DNA of 64,000 bases from assembly GCF_001507665.1 (NCBI RefSeq), contig NZ_CP013910.1, positions 3,088,001 to 3,152,000 on the forward strand. The letters are read 5' to 3'. Both the position numbers and the translations under genes were made by a program. The DNA comes from Deinococcus actinosclerus (lineage in GTDB: Bacteria > Deinococcota > Deinococci > Deinococcales > Deinococcaceae). A model generated the notes under the pieces. The model did not search any database, was not told the origin of the DNA, and saw only the letters and a program-made list of their open reading frames with translations. Positions 38,793 through 46,306 of the stretch are shown here, piece by piece (within the stretch, counting starts at the first letter, position 1; each line of letters starts with the position of its first letter).

Positions 38793-39500
38793 ATGCCCGC
38801 CGCCGAGCCGCTGTTCCCGGACCTCCGCCTGCCGACCATCGCGGGGGCGCTGCGGGAGGCGCGGCCGCTGTGGGAGGCGCTGGGCGTGGCGCAGGTGCGG
38901 GTGTTCGGGTCCGTCGCGCGCGGCGAGGCCGGGCCGAACAGCGACATCGACGTGCTGATCGAGTTCCAGCCCGGTCCGGCGCGGGGCCTGCTGGACCTGA
39001 TGCGGGTGCGGGACGTGTTCGAGGGGGTGCTGAACCGCCGGGTGGACGTCATGACCCCCGGGGCGCTGCGCCCACCGCTGCGTGGGGAGATCCTCGCGGA
39101 CGCGGTGGACGTCATGGCGGTGCCGGAGCCCGCGCCGCGCTCGCACCGGCCCAAACGCTGGCGCTGGCGGGTGTTCGACCTGCTGGCGGCCATAGACCGG
39201 ATCGTGGCGTTCACGGACCGGCACTCGCTGACGACCTTCGAGCGGGACGAGGTGGTGCGCGACGCCGTGCTGCACAATCTGGCGCGGCTGGGCGAGACCA
39301 CGAAGTTCATTCCCCAGAGCGTGCAGGACCGCCATCCGGAGGTGCCGTGGGTGCTGCTGCGCGACATCCGGAACACGGTCGCGCACGACTACTTCGGGAT
39401 CGAGCCGGGCCTGATCTGGCACACGGCGCGCGTGGACCTCCCGGCGCTGCGGCCCGCGCTCCAGGCCCTGGCGGACGGCCACGATACGGACTCCGGTTGA
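38793..39500 (+). CDS. Fused MNT nucleotidyltransferase-HEPN protein
   Basis: A 235-residue protein that joins in one chain what is usually two genes. Residues about 15-115 are a minimal nucleotidyltransferase: VRVFGSVARGEAGPNSDIDVLIEF (GSVARG 39-44, Asp51 and Asp53) with third carboxylate Asp85 in RRVDVM. Residues about 125-225 are a HEPN (HepT/DUF86) domain: FERDEVVRDAVLHNLARLGE and RDIRNTVAHDYFGI, containing the ribonuclease motif RNxxxHxY (Arg193, His198, Tyr200). In MntA-HepT systems MNT adenylylates that Tyr to silence the toxin. TATCCT (38780-38785) lies 7 nt before the ATG. Hairpins follow. Confidence 0.85.
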   Translation: MPAAEPLFPDLRLPTIAGALREARPLWEALGVAQVRVFGSVARGEAGPNSDIDVLIEFQPGPARGLLDLMRVRDVFEGVLNRRVDVMTPGALRPPLRGEILADAVDVMAVPEPAPRSHRPKRWRWRVFDLLAAIDRIVAFTDRHSLTTFERDEVVRDAVLHNLARLGETTKFIPQSVQDRHPEVPWVLLRDIRNTVAHDYFGIEPGLIWHTARVDLPALRPALQALADGHDTDSG

Positions 39501-39583
39501 ACGGTTCGCAAAGCCGTTCAACCCGAGCAGGAGCGAAACGGGTTCCGGGCGTGGAGTGGGCAACCCGGTGTTCTTCCGGGTTG
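39495..39583 (+). terminator. Two hairpins after the MNT-HEPN gene
   Basis: GGTTGAACGG/CCGTTCAACC (39495-39504, 39514-39523) overlaps the stop codon, and CAACCCGG/CCGGGTTG (39561-39568, 39576-39583) follows. Neither is followed by a T-run, so they may be RNA stability or termination elements. Confidence 0.45.
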
Positions 39584-39610
39584 TCAACGGAACAGACGGA
39601 ATCCGTATGA

Positions 39611-39636
39611 GGAAACGCCCGGCGCTTGACCGGGCG
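39611..39636 (-). terminator. Terminator of the Ca2+/H+ antiporter gene
   Basis: On the minus strand CGCCCGG-TCAAGCG-CCGGGCG (39636-39616) is followed by TTTCC (39615-39611), a standard if short rho-independent terminator downstream of 39654. Confidence 0.65.
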
Positions 39637-39653
39637 TGTGACGGCGGAGGCGG

Positions 39654-40796
39654 TTACGCGCCCAGGGCCCGCAGGATCAGTCCGGCCTCCTCCGCGCCGC
39701 GCGGCGTGACGAAGTAGAACGCCAGCGCCAGGGCGATGTACACCGCGATGAGCAGCACGCCCTCGAACCAGGTGGTCTCCCCGTCCTTGGTCACGCTCGT
39801 GACGATCAGGGCCACGGCGATGATCGCGATGAGTTCCAGCGGGGAGCTGAACACGAGGTTCATGGGGTGCCCGAGCAGCGCGCCGATGATGACCAGCAGC
39901 GGCGCGGTGAGCAGCGCGACCTGGATGGTGGCGCCCAGGCCGATGTTCACGGCGAGGTCCATCTGGCCCTTGCGGGCAAAGTACACGGCGGCGAGGTATT
40001 CGGCGAAGTTCCCGACGATGGCCAGCACGATGATCCCCAGGAAGAACTCGCTGAGGCCCAGGGTGCTCGCGGTGGCTTCCAGCGCGCCGGAGAGCATCTC
40101 GGATTCCAGGGCGATCAGGGCGGTGCCGCCCAACAGGACGCCCAGCGCGACCGGCAGCGACCAGGGGTTCTCCGGGCCGTGCCCATGCCCGGCCTCGCCC
40201 TCGGGGGCGGCGAACACGTCCTTGTGGGTGACCAGGGTGTACACGAGGTTCAGGAGGTACACGACGATGAGCAGGATGGCCACGCCGATGCTCAGGCGCT
40301 CGTCGAGGTTCGCCCGGGTGCCCGCCTCGGCGGCGAAGGCGGGCAGCTGCTCGGTGTAGTCGAAGATTGCCGGGAGGGTCAGGGTGATGACCGTCAGGAA
40401 CAGCATGGCGGACAGCTGCCCGGCGTTCGCGGCGTTGAACTTCTGCCGCCCGCCGCCCTTGACGAAGCCCGCCGCGACGATCGCGAGGCCCAGCCCCAGC
40501 AGCGCGTTCCCGATGATCGACCCGGTGATCTGCGCCTTCACGACCTGCGTGTTCCCGCTGATCAGGATGAAGATCGCGATGATCAGTTCCGCCATGTTCC
40601 CGAAGGTGACGTTCAGCAGCCCGCCGATGGTGGGTCCGGCGTGCACGGCGACGTGCTCGGTGGCCTTGCGCAGCCAGTCGGCCAGCGGCACGATCGCCAG
40701 CACGGCCGTGAAGAAGATCCACATGGGCGGGGCGTGCACGCCGTACTTCAGCACGAGGCTGATCGGGATGAACGCCAGCAGGGCTTTCATGAACAT
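39654..40796 (-). CDS. cax: Ca2+/H+ antiporter (CaCA family)
   Basis: A 380-residue cation/proton antiporter. Seen: eleven or so hydrophobic segments and the two inverted alpha-repeats of the CaCA superfamily, with [28 protein letters not shown] in the first and [43 protein letters not shown] in the second, each with the G-N-x-x-E core that binds Ca2+. A His/Gly-rich acidic loop ([16 protein letters not shown]) separates them. TACACT on the minus strand lies 6 nt before the ATG at 40796, supporting a leaderless start. Confidence 0.92.
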   Translation of the reverse strand: MFMKALLAFIPISLVLKYGVHAPPMWIFFTAVLAIVPLADWLRKATEHVAVHAGPTIGGLLNVTFGNMAELIIAIFILISGNTQVVKAQITGSIIGNALLGLGLAIVAAGFVKGGGRQKFNAANAGQLSAMLFLTVITLTLPAIFDYTEQLPAFAAEAGTRANLDERLSIGVAILLIVVYLLNLVYTLVTHKDVFAAPEGEAGHGHGPENPWSLPVALGVLLGGTALIALESEMLSGALEATASTLGLSEFFLGIIVLAIVGNFAEYLAAVYFARKGQMDLAVNIGLGATIQVALLTAPLLVIIGALLGHPMNLVFSSPLELIAIIAVALIVTSVTKDGETTWFEGVLLIAVYIALALAFYFVTPRGAEEAGLILRALGA

Positions 40797-40868
40797 GAGC
40801 GCAGTGTAAGCGGGCGCCGCGGGGCCGGGCACCCACGCAACCTTGAGGTCCCGGGCTGAGGTTCGGTC

Positions 40869-41837
40869 CTACTGCCAGGGCAGCGCGGCGCGGGCCGCCC
40901 AGTACCCGGCCGGCGGCTGGGCCAGTGCCCGCAGCGTGTCTGCCGGGAGGGTCAGGCGCAGCGCGGCGAGGTTCTGCGCCAGCTGCCCGGTCGTGCTGGC
41001 CCCGCTGAGCACCACGTCCGCCCAGGGTTGCGCCAGCACCGCCGCCAGGGCGATGGCGTCCGGTGTGACGCCGTGCTCGTGGGCCAGCCGGGCCAGGGGC
41101 GCGGGCACGTCCCCCCGACCGGTCAGGCCGTGGGCGGTCAGGCGGCCATTCGCCACGCCCTCCTTCACCACGACCGTCCAGCCGGCCGCGTGCGCCTCGG
41201 CCAGCGCCGCGCCCGCCGAGGGGTCCAGCACGTTCCAGGTGGCCTGCACCACGCTGAAGGGGCTCACGCCGTCCACCCCCACCGCCAGCGCGCAGTGCAG
41301 CGTGTCGGCCTGCGCAGGGCCACTGGTGGACAGGCCCACCCGCACGCCCGACGCGGCCAGTTCCGCCAGTCGCCCCAGCACCCTCCGGTTCTCCAGCACG
41401 CCGGAGTCCAGCGTCGCCGAGTGGATCAGGTACGCGTCCGGGGTGCGCCCCAGTGCCGCCAGGGTCTCCGGCCACTGCCGCGTCAGCGTGGGCAGATCGT
41501 GGGTCTTCACCTCGTGCGTCAGCGCGTCCGGGCGCCAGTCCGCGACGTACGTGTACCCCCACTTGCTGCCCACCCGCACGCCCGACCCCGGCCCGAGCCC
41601 GCGCGCGGCCAGCCAGCCACCCAGGAACGCCTCGCCCAGCCCGTAACTGCGCGCCGCGTCGAAGTACCGCACGCCCGCCGCCCACGCGGCGTCCAGCACT
41701 GCCCACGCCTGCGCACGCAGCCCGTCCACGCTGCGGTCCGCGAGGTCCGCGCCGTGGCCGAGATTGATGTACCCGGGGCGCCCCAGCGCCGCCAGTCCCA
41801 GCCCCAGTCGGGGCGCCTCAGCAGGAAGGAAGGTCAT
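40869..41837 (-). CDS. Aldo/keto reductase
   Basis: A 322-residue TIM-barrel aldo/keto reductase. Seen: LGLGLAALGRPGYINLG, the active-site region VRYFDAARSYGLGEAFLGGWL with Asp and Tyr of the catalytic tetrad, KWGYTYVADW (Lys), YLIHSATLDSG (His), and the C-terminal QPWADVVLSGASTTGQLAQNLAAL for NADPH binding. The typical fold order is complete. Substrate unknown. The ATG at 41837 is preceded by CAGACT at leaderless spacing; the longer upstream frame is not used. Confidence 0.9.
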   Translation of the reverse strand: MTFLPAEAPRLGLGLAALGRPGYINLGHGADLADRSVDGLRAQAWAVLDAAWAAGVRYFDAARSYGLGEAFLGGWLAARGLGPGSGVRVGSKWGYTYVADWRPDALTHEVKTHDLPTLTRQWPETLAALGRTPDAYLIHSATLDSGVLENRRVLGRLAELAASGVRVGLSTSGPAQADTLHCALAVGVDGVSPFSVVQATWNVLDPSAGAALAEAHAAGWTVVVKEGVANGRLTAHGLTGRGDVPAPLARLAHEHGVTPDAIALAAVLAQPWADVVLSGASTTGQLAQNLAALRLTLPADTLRALAQPPAGYWAARAALPWQ

Positions 41838-41860
41838 GACTCCAGTCTGCCGCGCGGTGG

Positions 41861-42046
41861 TCAGCGGCGGACGTGACTCAGGGCCAGCCACAGGCCGAGC
41901 AGCAGCAGGAGGCACCCGAGGCCGCTGAGCAGGAACAGGGCAACCGGACGGTGGCCTACCCCGCCCAGCGCGAAGCCCATGACGTTCAGGGCGCAGCCCA
42001 GGGCGAATAATCCGCCCATCCGGGCGCGGGGGGAGACGGTGGTCAT
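41861..42046 (-). CDS. Small two-helix membrane protein
   Basis: A 61-residue protein with two hydrophobic segments (GGLFALGCALNVMGFALGGV and VALFLLSGLGCLLLLLGLWLALS) and a basic end. The ATG at 42046 lies in the leaderless spacing after AGGCT. It lies 23 nt before the aldo/keto reductase gene on the same strand and may be co-transcribed with it. Unknown function. Confidence 0.5.
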   Translation of the reverse strand: MTTVSPRARMGGLFALGCALNVMGFALGGVGHRPVALFLLSGLGCLLLLLGLWLALSHVRR

Positions 42047-42095
42047 GCGTCCCAGCCTGCCACGCGCCACGCTGCCTGCCAAGCGGGGATGCCCT

Positions 42096-42476
42096 TCAGG
42101 GAAGGATCGCCTCGGCCTCGATTTCCACGAGGTGCAGCGGGTCGATCAGCGCGGCGACCTGCACCATGGTGGTGGCGGGGCGGATGTCGCCGAAGACCTC
42201 GCCGTGCGCGAGGCCGATCTCCTCCCACTGGCGGATGTCGGTCACGTAGATGCGGGTGCGCACCACGTCTTCCAGACGCGCCCCGGCGGTTTCCAGGGCG
42301 CGGCGGATGATGCCGAGGACCGCGCGGGTCTGCTCGGCGGGGTCGCCCTCGCCGACGACCTCGCCGTTCACGGTGGCGGTCGTGCCGCTGACGTGCACCA
42401 CGTTCCCGACCTTGACGGCGCGGGCGTATCCGATCTTCGCTTCCCAGGGGCTGCCGCTGCTGATGTTCTGCCGCAT
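42096..42476 (-). CDS. RidA family protein
   Basis: A 126-residue member of the RidA/YjgF/YER057c family; RidA proper hydrolyses reactive enamine/imine intermediates of PLP enzymes. Seen: the trimer-forming chorismate-mutase-like fold, GYARAVKVGNVVHVSGTTA, a central helix TRAVLGIIRRALETAGARLEDVVRTRIYVTDIRQW with the conserved Arg in VxRTRIYVTD, and the end TMVQVAALIDPLHLVEIEAEAIL with the typical G/E pattern. TAGGCT lies just upstream of the ATG. Confidence 0.92.
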   Translation of the reverse strand: MRQNISSGSPWEAKIGYARAVKVGNVVHVSGTTATVNGEVVGEGDPAEQTRAVLGIIRRALETAGARLEDVVRTRIYVTDIRQWEEIGLAHGEVFGDIRPATTMVQVAALIDPLHLVEIEAEAILP

Positions 42477-42568
42477 GCCCCAGCCTAGGCGGCCCCCGCC
42501 GGCGGGGGCGGGGGCGTCGTCTGCACGGGCGCTGTCACCCCGCGCGGCACAGCCGGGGGCCGGGGCAG

Positions 42569-44263
42569 TTACCCCAGCGCCTTGACCTCGGCCTGCAGGG
42601 CGTCCAGTTCGGCCCGCAGCTCACCGGAGCGGGTGCGGGCGGCGTCCAGCCGCGCCTGCTCCTGCCGGGTGAAGCGCGTGAAGGGACTGATCGCGTCGTG
42701 CAGGCGCGTGTCGGCGCGGTCCTGCTCGCGTTCGAACTCGCGCCGCACGATGCGCTCCAGCGCCTCGCGCAGTTCCGCCACGCGGGCGCGCAGCTGCCGG
42801 TGCGCCTGGATGCGCTTGTTCGGCAGGACGAACAGGCCCAGGCTGCCCAGTGTCAGGCCCGCCAGAATACCCCCGGTGAAGTCCAGCGCGCTGGCCCCCA
42901 CGAGCGCGCCGATGCCCGCGCCGATCCCGACGCCGCCCGCCAGACCGCCGATCACGCCCTTCATGGCGTCCTCCGCGTCCCGCGAGAGGTTCCGCGCGAG
43001 TTCCTGCTCAGTCGTCGTCGCGAGGTGCTCGCGGGCCGACCCGGCGATGCCGTCCAGCAGCGCGGCGCGGTCGTACGAGAAGCGGGTGCGGGCCACCTCC
43101 TGGCTGGGCTGGCGGCGGATGAGGAACGCCTGCACGTCCTCCCAGAAGTGCAGGTTCGCCTCCACGAAGCGGTCGATCATCGTGCCGAACTGCCGGTCGA
43201 TCGCCTCGGGCAGGTCCGCGACCGCCTCACGCCGGAAGTCCTCCTCCAGCTCGCGGCTGTTCAGCAGACCCCGCAGGTTCGAGAAGCGCAGCCGCGCGTC
43301 GATGAAGCGGTCCGCGCGGACCTCAAACTCGCTCAGGAGGCGCGCGACACGGTTCAGTTGCCCGTCCAGTTCGCCCAGCATCGTCTCGCCGTGCGTGGCC
43401 CGCTGCGCTTCCAGGTCGCCCAGCACGCGCAGGTCGTCGCCCAGCGTGGCGCGGGCCGCGTCGGCGCGGGTGACCTCACCACTCAGGAGCTGCGAGGCGG
43501 TATTCAGCGGACTCAGGAGTTTCAGGCGGGTGCGTTCCGTCTCCGACAGGCGCGCCTGCAACAGCGACCGCAGCGCCGCGAAGCCCGCGTCCCCGCCGCG
43601 CTGCTCGCCGCGCGCACTGATCAGCAGCACTGGCGGGGTCAGGCCCAGCACGCCCCGCGCGCCCGTCTCCACGAATGCGCGCACCTGCTCGCGCTGCTCG
43701 GCGGTTTCCAGCAGGTCGGCCTTGTTCACGACCATGATCACGCCGCGCCCCCAGCGGGCCGCGAGCTCGAGGAACTGCCGTTCGGACTCCGTGAACGGCC
43801 GGTCCGCCGACGTCAGGAACAGCACGAGGTCCGCGCGCGGCAGGAACCCCTCCGTCAGCGTCTGATGCTGCCGCACGATCGCGTTCGTGCCCGGCGTGTC
43901 TACCAGCGCCACGCCCTCCAGACTGGGTAAGGGATAGGTCAGACGACTGACGAACGGATCGGCAGTGGGTTCCATCTGCCCCGGCTGCTCGCCATGCACC
44001 AGCACGTAGATACGGTCCGTGGTGGGCGTCACACCCTCCGGCAGCACCGCCGCGCCCAGCAAAGCGTTCACGAACGAACTCTTGCCCGCATTGAACTCAC
44101 CCACCACGACCAGCAGGAAGGCCTCATCCAGATTGCGCAGCGCCTGCCGGGCGTGGCCGATCACCTCGGGCGGCGCACCCTGGGCCTCCAGAAACGCCTG
44201 TACGTCCCCCAGCAGCCCCCGCTCACGCGACAGCAGCCCCTGCACCCGATCCGATACCAACAT
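42569..44263 (-). CDS. Bacterial dynamin-like GTPase
   Basis: A 564-residue dynamin-family protein. Seen: GTPase domain with P-loop VVGEFNAGKSSFVNALLG (about residues 54-71), PTTDRI switch I, LVDTPGTNAI (G3), and VNKADLL (G4); then a long helical stalk (about 230-420), a Gly-rich hydrophobic hairpin (VIGGLAGGVGIGAGIGALVGASALDFTGGILAGLTLGSLGLFVLP, about 435-480) likely to insert in membranes, and a C-terminal coiled coil. Bacterial relatives remodel or repair membranes. TAGGCT is 7 nt before the ATG at 44263. No partner dynamin gene is adjacent. Confidence 0.88.
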   Translation of the reverse strand: MLVSDRVQGLLSRERGLLGDVQAFLEAQGAPPEVIGHARQALRNLDEAFLLVVVGEFNAGKSSFVNALLGAAVLPEGVTPTTDRIYVLVHGEQPGQMEPTADPFVSRLTYPLPSLEGVALVDTPGTNAIVRQHQTLTEGFLPRADLVLFLTSADRPFTESERQFLELAARWGRGVIMVVNKADLLETAEQREQVRAFVETGARGVLGLTPPVLLISARGEQRGGDAGFAALRSLLQARLSETERTRLKLLSPLNTASQLLSGEVTRADAARATLGDDLRVLGDLEAQRATHGETMLGELDGQLNRVARLLSEFEVRADRFIDARLRFSNLRGLLNSRELEEDFRREAVADLPEAIDRQFGTMIDRFVEANLHFWEDVQAFLIRRQPSQEVARTRFSYDRAALLDGIAGSAREHLATTTEQELARNLSRDAEDAMKGVIGGLAGGVGIGAGIGALVGASALDFTGGILAGLTLGSLGLFVLPNKRIQAHRQLRARVAELREALERIVRREFEREQDRADTRLHDAISPFTRFTRQEQARLDAARTRSGELRAELDALQAEVKALG

Positions 44264-44429
44264 AAAAGACAGCCTACGCGGCCCACCCTGATCACACCTT
44301 CAGGAAATCTGGACCCCGCCCCCCGCACATGAGCCCCCCTGAACAGGGGCGCCCCATACACCATCCGGAGCCTTCACTGTGCCTCATTTGTCAGACCCTG
44401 AACAGCAGACTGAGTACAGAGAGGTCACG

Positions 44430-44936
44430 ATGATCAGCCCGAAGACTTCAAACTGGAAAATCAACCAGGGGTTCACCCTCTTGGAAGTACTGCTAATTCT
44501 GTCCATATTCGGCATTCTGTCCAGTGTTGGCGTGTACAGCCTGCTGAACCTGCGTAGCCCTGCCCGTGATACAGCCCGCACCGTCCACTCTGCACTGATG
44601 CAGTTGCGCTCCAGCGCGGCCACCAACACCCAGGCGCGCCGCATGGTCCTGAACAGCGATCAGACTCTTAGTCTGCAAAGCTCCCTTTCTTGCAGCGAAG
44701 CCGATCAATCGAAATGGACCACTTACGAGACAGCCGTGCAGTTACCAGACAGGATCAGGGGGCGCCCTGTGACGTTCACCAACAATGCAGTGCCTCTTTC
44801 TGGTCCTAACGTCATCGTATGTTTCACGCCGCGCGGGCAGGCCAATTCGGCCGCCAACCTGACAGTCGCCGATTCACGCTCCAGCTACACCGTGCAGGTC
44901 GCGTTGGCGGGGGGTGTGAAGACCAGTGCACCGTGA
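44430..44936 (+). CDS. Minor pseudopilin (PilA1/GspH-FimT-like)
   Basis: A 168-residue type IV pilin-like protein. Seen: prepilin cleavage site G/FTLLEVLLIL at residues 14/15 with Glu5 of the mature form, a long hydrophobic N-helix (FTLLEVLLILSIFGILSSVGVYSLL), and a two-Cys beta-rich head (LSCSEADQSKWTTY...NVIVCFTPRGQ). A GAGAGG ribosome binding site precedes the ATG at 44430, so the longer frame from 44379 is not used. First gene of a four-gene overlapping operon laid out like Thermus pilA1-pilA2-pilA3-comZ, which is needed for DNA uptake. Confidence 0.85.
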   Translation: MISPKTSNWKINQGFTLLEVLLILSIFGILSSVGVYSLLNLRSPARDTARTVHSALMQLRSSAATNTQARRMVLNSDQTLSLQSSLSCSEADQSKWTTYETAVQLPDRIRGRPVTFTNNAVPLSGPNVIVCFTPRGQANSAANLTVADSRSSYTVQVALAGGVKTSAP

Positions 44937-45336
44937 TGGCACCCAGGCGTTCACACTCATCGAGGTACTGGTCGCCTTGGCAATCCTGGGCATTGTCATG
45001 AGTACTGTCATGAGTGCTCTGTTGGCCAATACCAGCGCGAATGCTCGAGTGAATCGCAAGGCCGAGGCTGTGCGCATCTCCGAGGAGTACATGGAACGCT
45101 ACCGGCAGCAGAGCGACTACAAGACACTCCAGGCCACAGATCTGGAGAACACCGTGGTGCGCGGCGGGCAGACATACAAGGTCATGACAGATTTCTGTCC
45201 TTTGGATTTGGCGAACGACATTAAGACCGCAATGCCCTGTACAGCCAGCTCGGTTTACATCCGCGTCGAGGTAAGTAATGACGGCAAACTCCTCCAACGT
45301 ACGGAAACGTACTACACCGCCTTCGGCAGTGAATAA
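44926..45336 (+). CDS. Minor pseudopilin (PilA2/PilV-like)
   Basis: A 136-residue type IV pilin-like protein, overlapping the previous gene by 11 nt. Seen: a short leader ending QA, then FTLIEVLVALAILGIVMSTVMSALL with the conserved Glu5; the -1 residue is Ala instead of the usual Gly, which prepilin peptidases tolerate. The small head has two Cys. PilV/GspI-like position in the operon. GTG start at 44926; no better start is available. Confidence 0.83.
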   Translation: MHRDGTQAFTLIEVLVALAILGIVMSTVMSALLANTSANARVNRKAEAVRISEEYMERYRQQSDYKTLQATDLENTVVRGGQTYKVMTDFCPLDLANDIKTAMPCTASSVYIRVEVSNDGKLLQRTETYYTAFGSE

Positions 45337-46306
45337 ATCCGGCTTCACCCTGGTCGAACTGCTGGTTGGCATGGCGCTGCTGGCTGCCGTGCTTCTGGTT
45401 GCTTCCACAGTCCTAAGCAGCTCCAATCAAATCACAGAAGATGACACGGCGCGTATCATGGCCAGCCAGAACGTACAGGCCGCCGCAGACATGATTGCGA
45501 ACGATCTGCGTCAGGCTGGGGAGAACCTGGAACTAGACCTGGGCATCTCCGGAGTGGAGTTTGACAATGCCAGCCAGCGCCTGACCATTCGGCGCAGCAT
45601 CCCGCCCTTTACCGCCTCTCAAGTCGGCAGTGCCACCAGTTACATAGGTCAGAAACCTGCTCGTCTCCCCGTGTGTGCGGTTTCCGGCACCAGTATTCAA
45701 GTGGTGGGCCCACCCCCTGGAAGCACGACATCTACTGCCAATTGCGCTTACAACACTGTATCGAGCAGCGACCCGGACGACGCGCGTGTCAAGACGTGGC
45801 GACTGTATTTCGCCTCTCAGGGCCCGCAGACCGCCTTGCTGTACACGCCGCAGAGCGGCTCGGCGCCACGGCTGGCCACCGTCTTCGTCCGGAGTGTGGG
45901 GGCTATACCCTCAAGTAGTACGCCCTCTGCTGAACGCCGCATCTCCGTGACGATTGATGGTGGCGTGCCGTCCGGCTATACCGTCAGCAGCAACACACTG
46001 CTGATCTTGATTGACGAGAGGCGCTACATGCGCACTGCCAACGAACTGAGACTGGCTGGCAACGGTCAGACGGATGCCGAAGCTCAGCCGGTGGCTTTCG
46101 ACGTATCGCAGTTCGATATCAGCGCCAACCTGGTGAAACCCGACGAGACCGTGACTGCCGTGAGCAGCACTGGCCCCTGGAGTCGCCTGAAGTCCATTCG
46201 GCTCACGCTGAGCGGTGCGACGGGGGGACTCACTCGCAATAAGACGCGTACGTTCCAGGCCACTGTGTTTCCCCGCAACGTCGAAACGGCCCGAGGAGGC
46301 AATTGA
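45278..46306 (+). CDS. Minor pseudopilin (PilA3/PilW-like)
   Basis: A 342-residue pilin-like protein. Seen: cleavage site NKSG/FTLVELLVGMALLAAVLLVASTVL with Glu5, then a large beta-rich head with little Cys. The ATG at 45278 has a good GAGG ribosome binding site (45268-45271) and gives a 22-residue leader; the GTG at 45329 would give a more typical 5-residue leader but lacks a ribosome binding site. The size and GspJ/PilW-like position match PilA3 of Thermus. It overlaps both neighbours (59 nt and 1 nt). Confidence 0.83.
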   Translation: MTANSSNVRKRTTPPSAVNKSGFTLVELLVGMALLAAVLLVASTVLSSSNQITEDDTARIMASQNVQAAADMIANDLRQAGENLELDLGISGVEFDNASQRLTIRRSIPPFTASQVGSATSYIGQKPARLPVCAVSGTSIQVVGPPPGSTTSTANCAYNTVSSSDPDDARVKTWRLYFASQGPQTALLYTPQSGSAPRLATVFVRSVGAIPSSSTPSAERRISVTIDGGVPSGYTVSSNTLLILIDERRYMRTANELRLAGNGQTDAEAQPVAFDVSQFDISANLVKPDETVTAVSSTGPWSRLKSIRLTLSGATGGLTRNKTRTFQATVFPRNVETARGGN

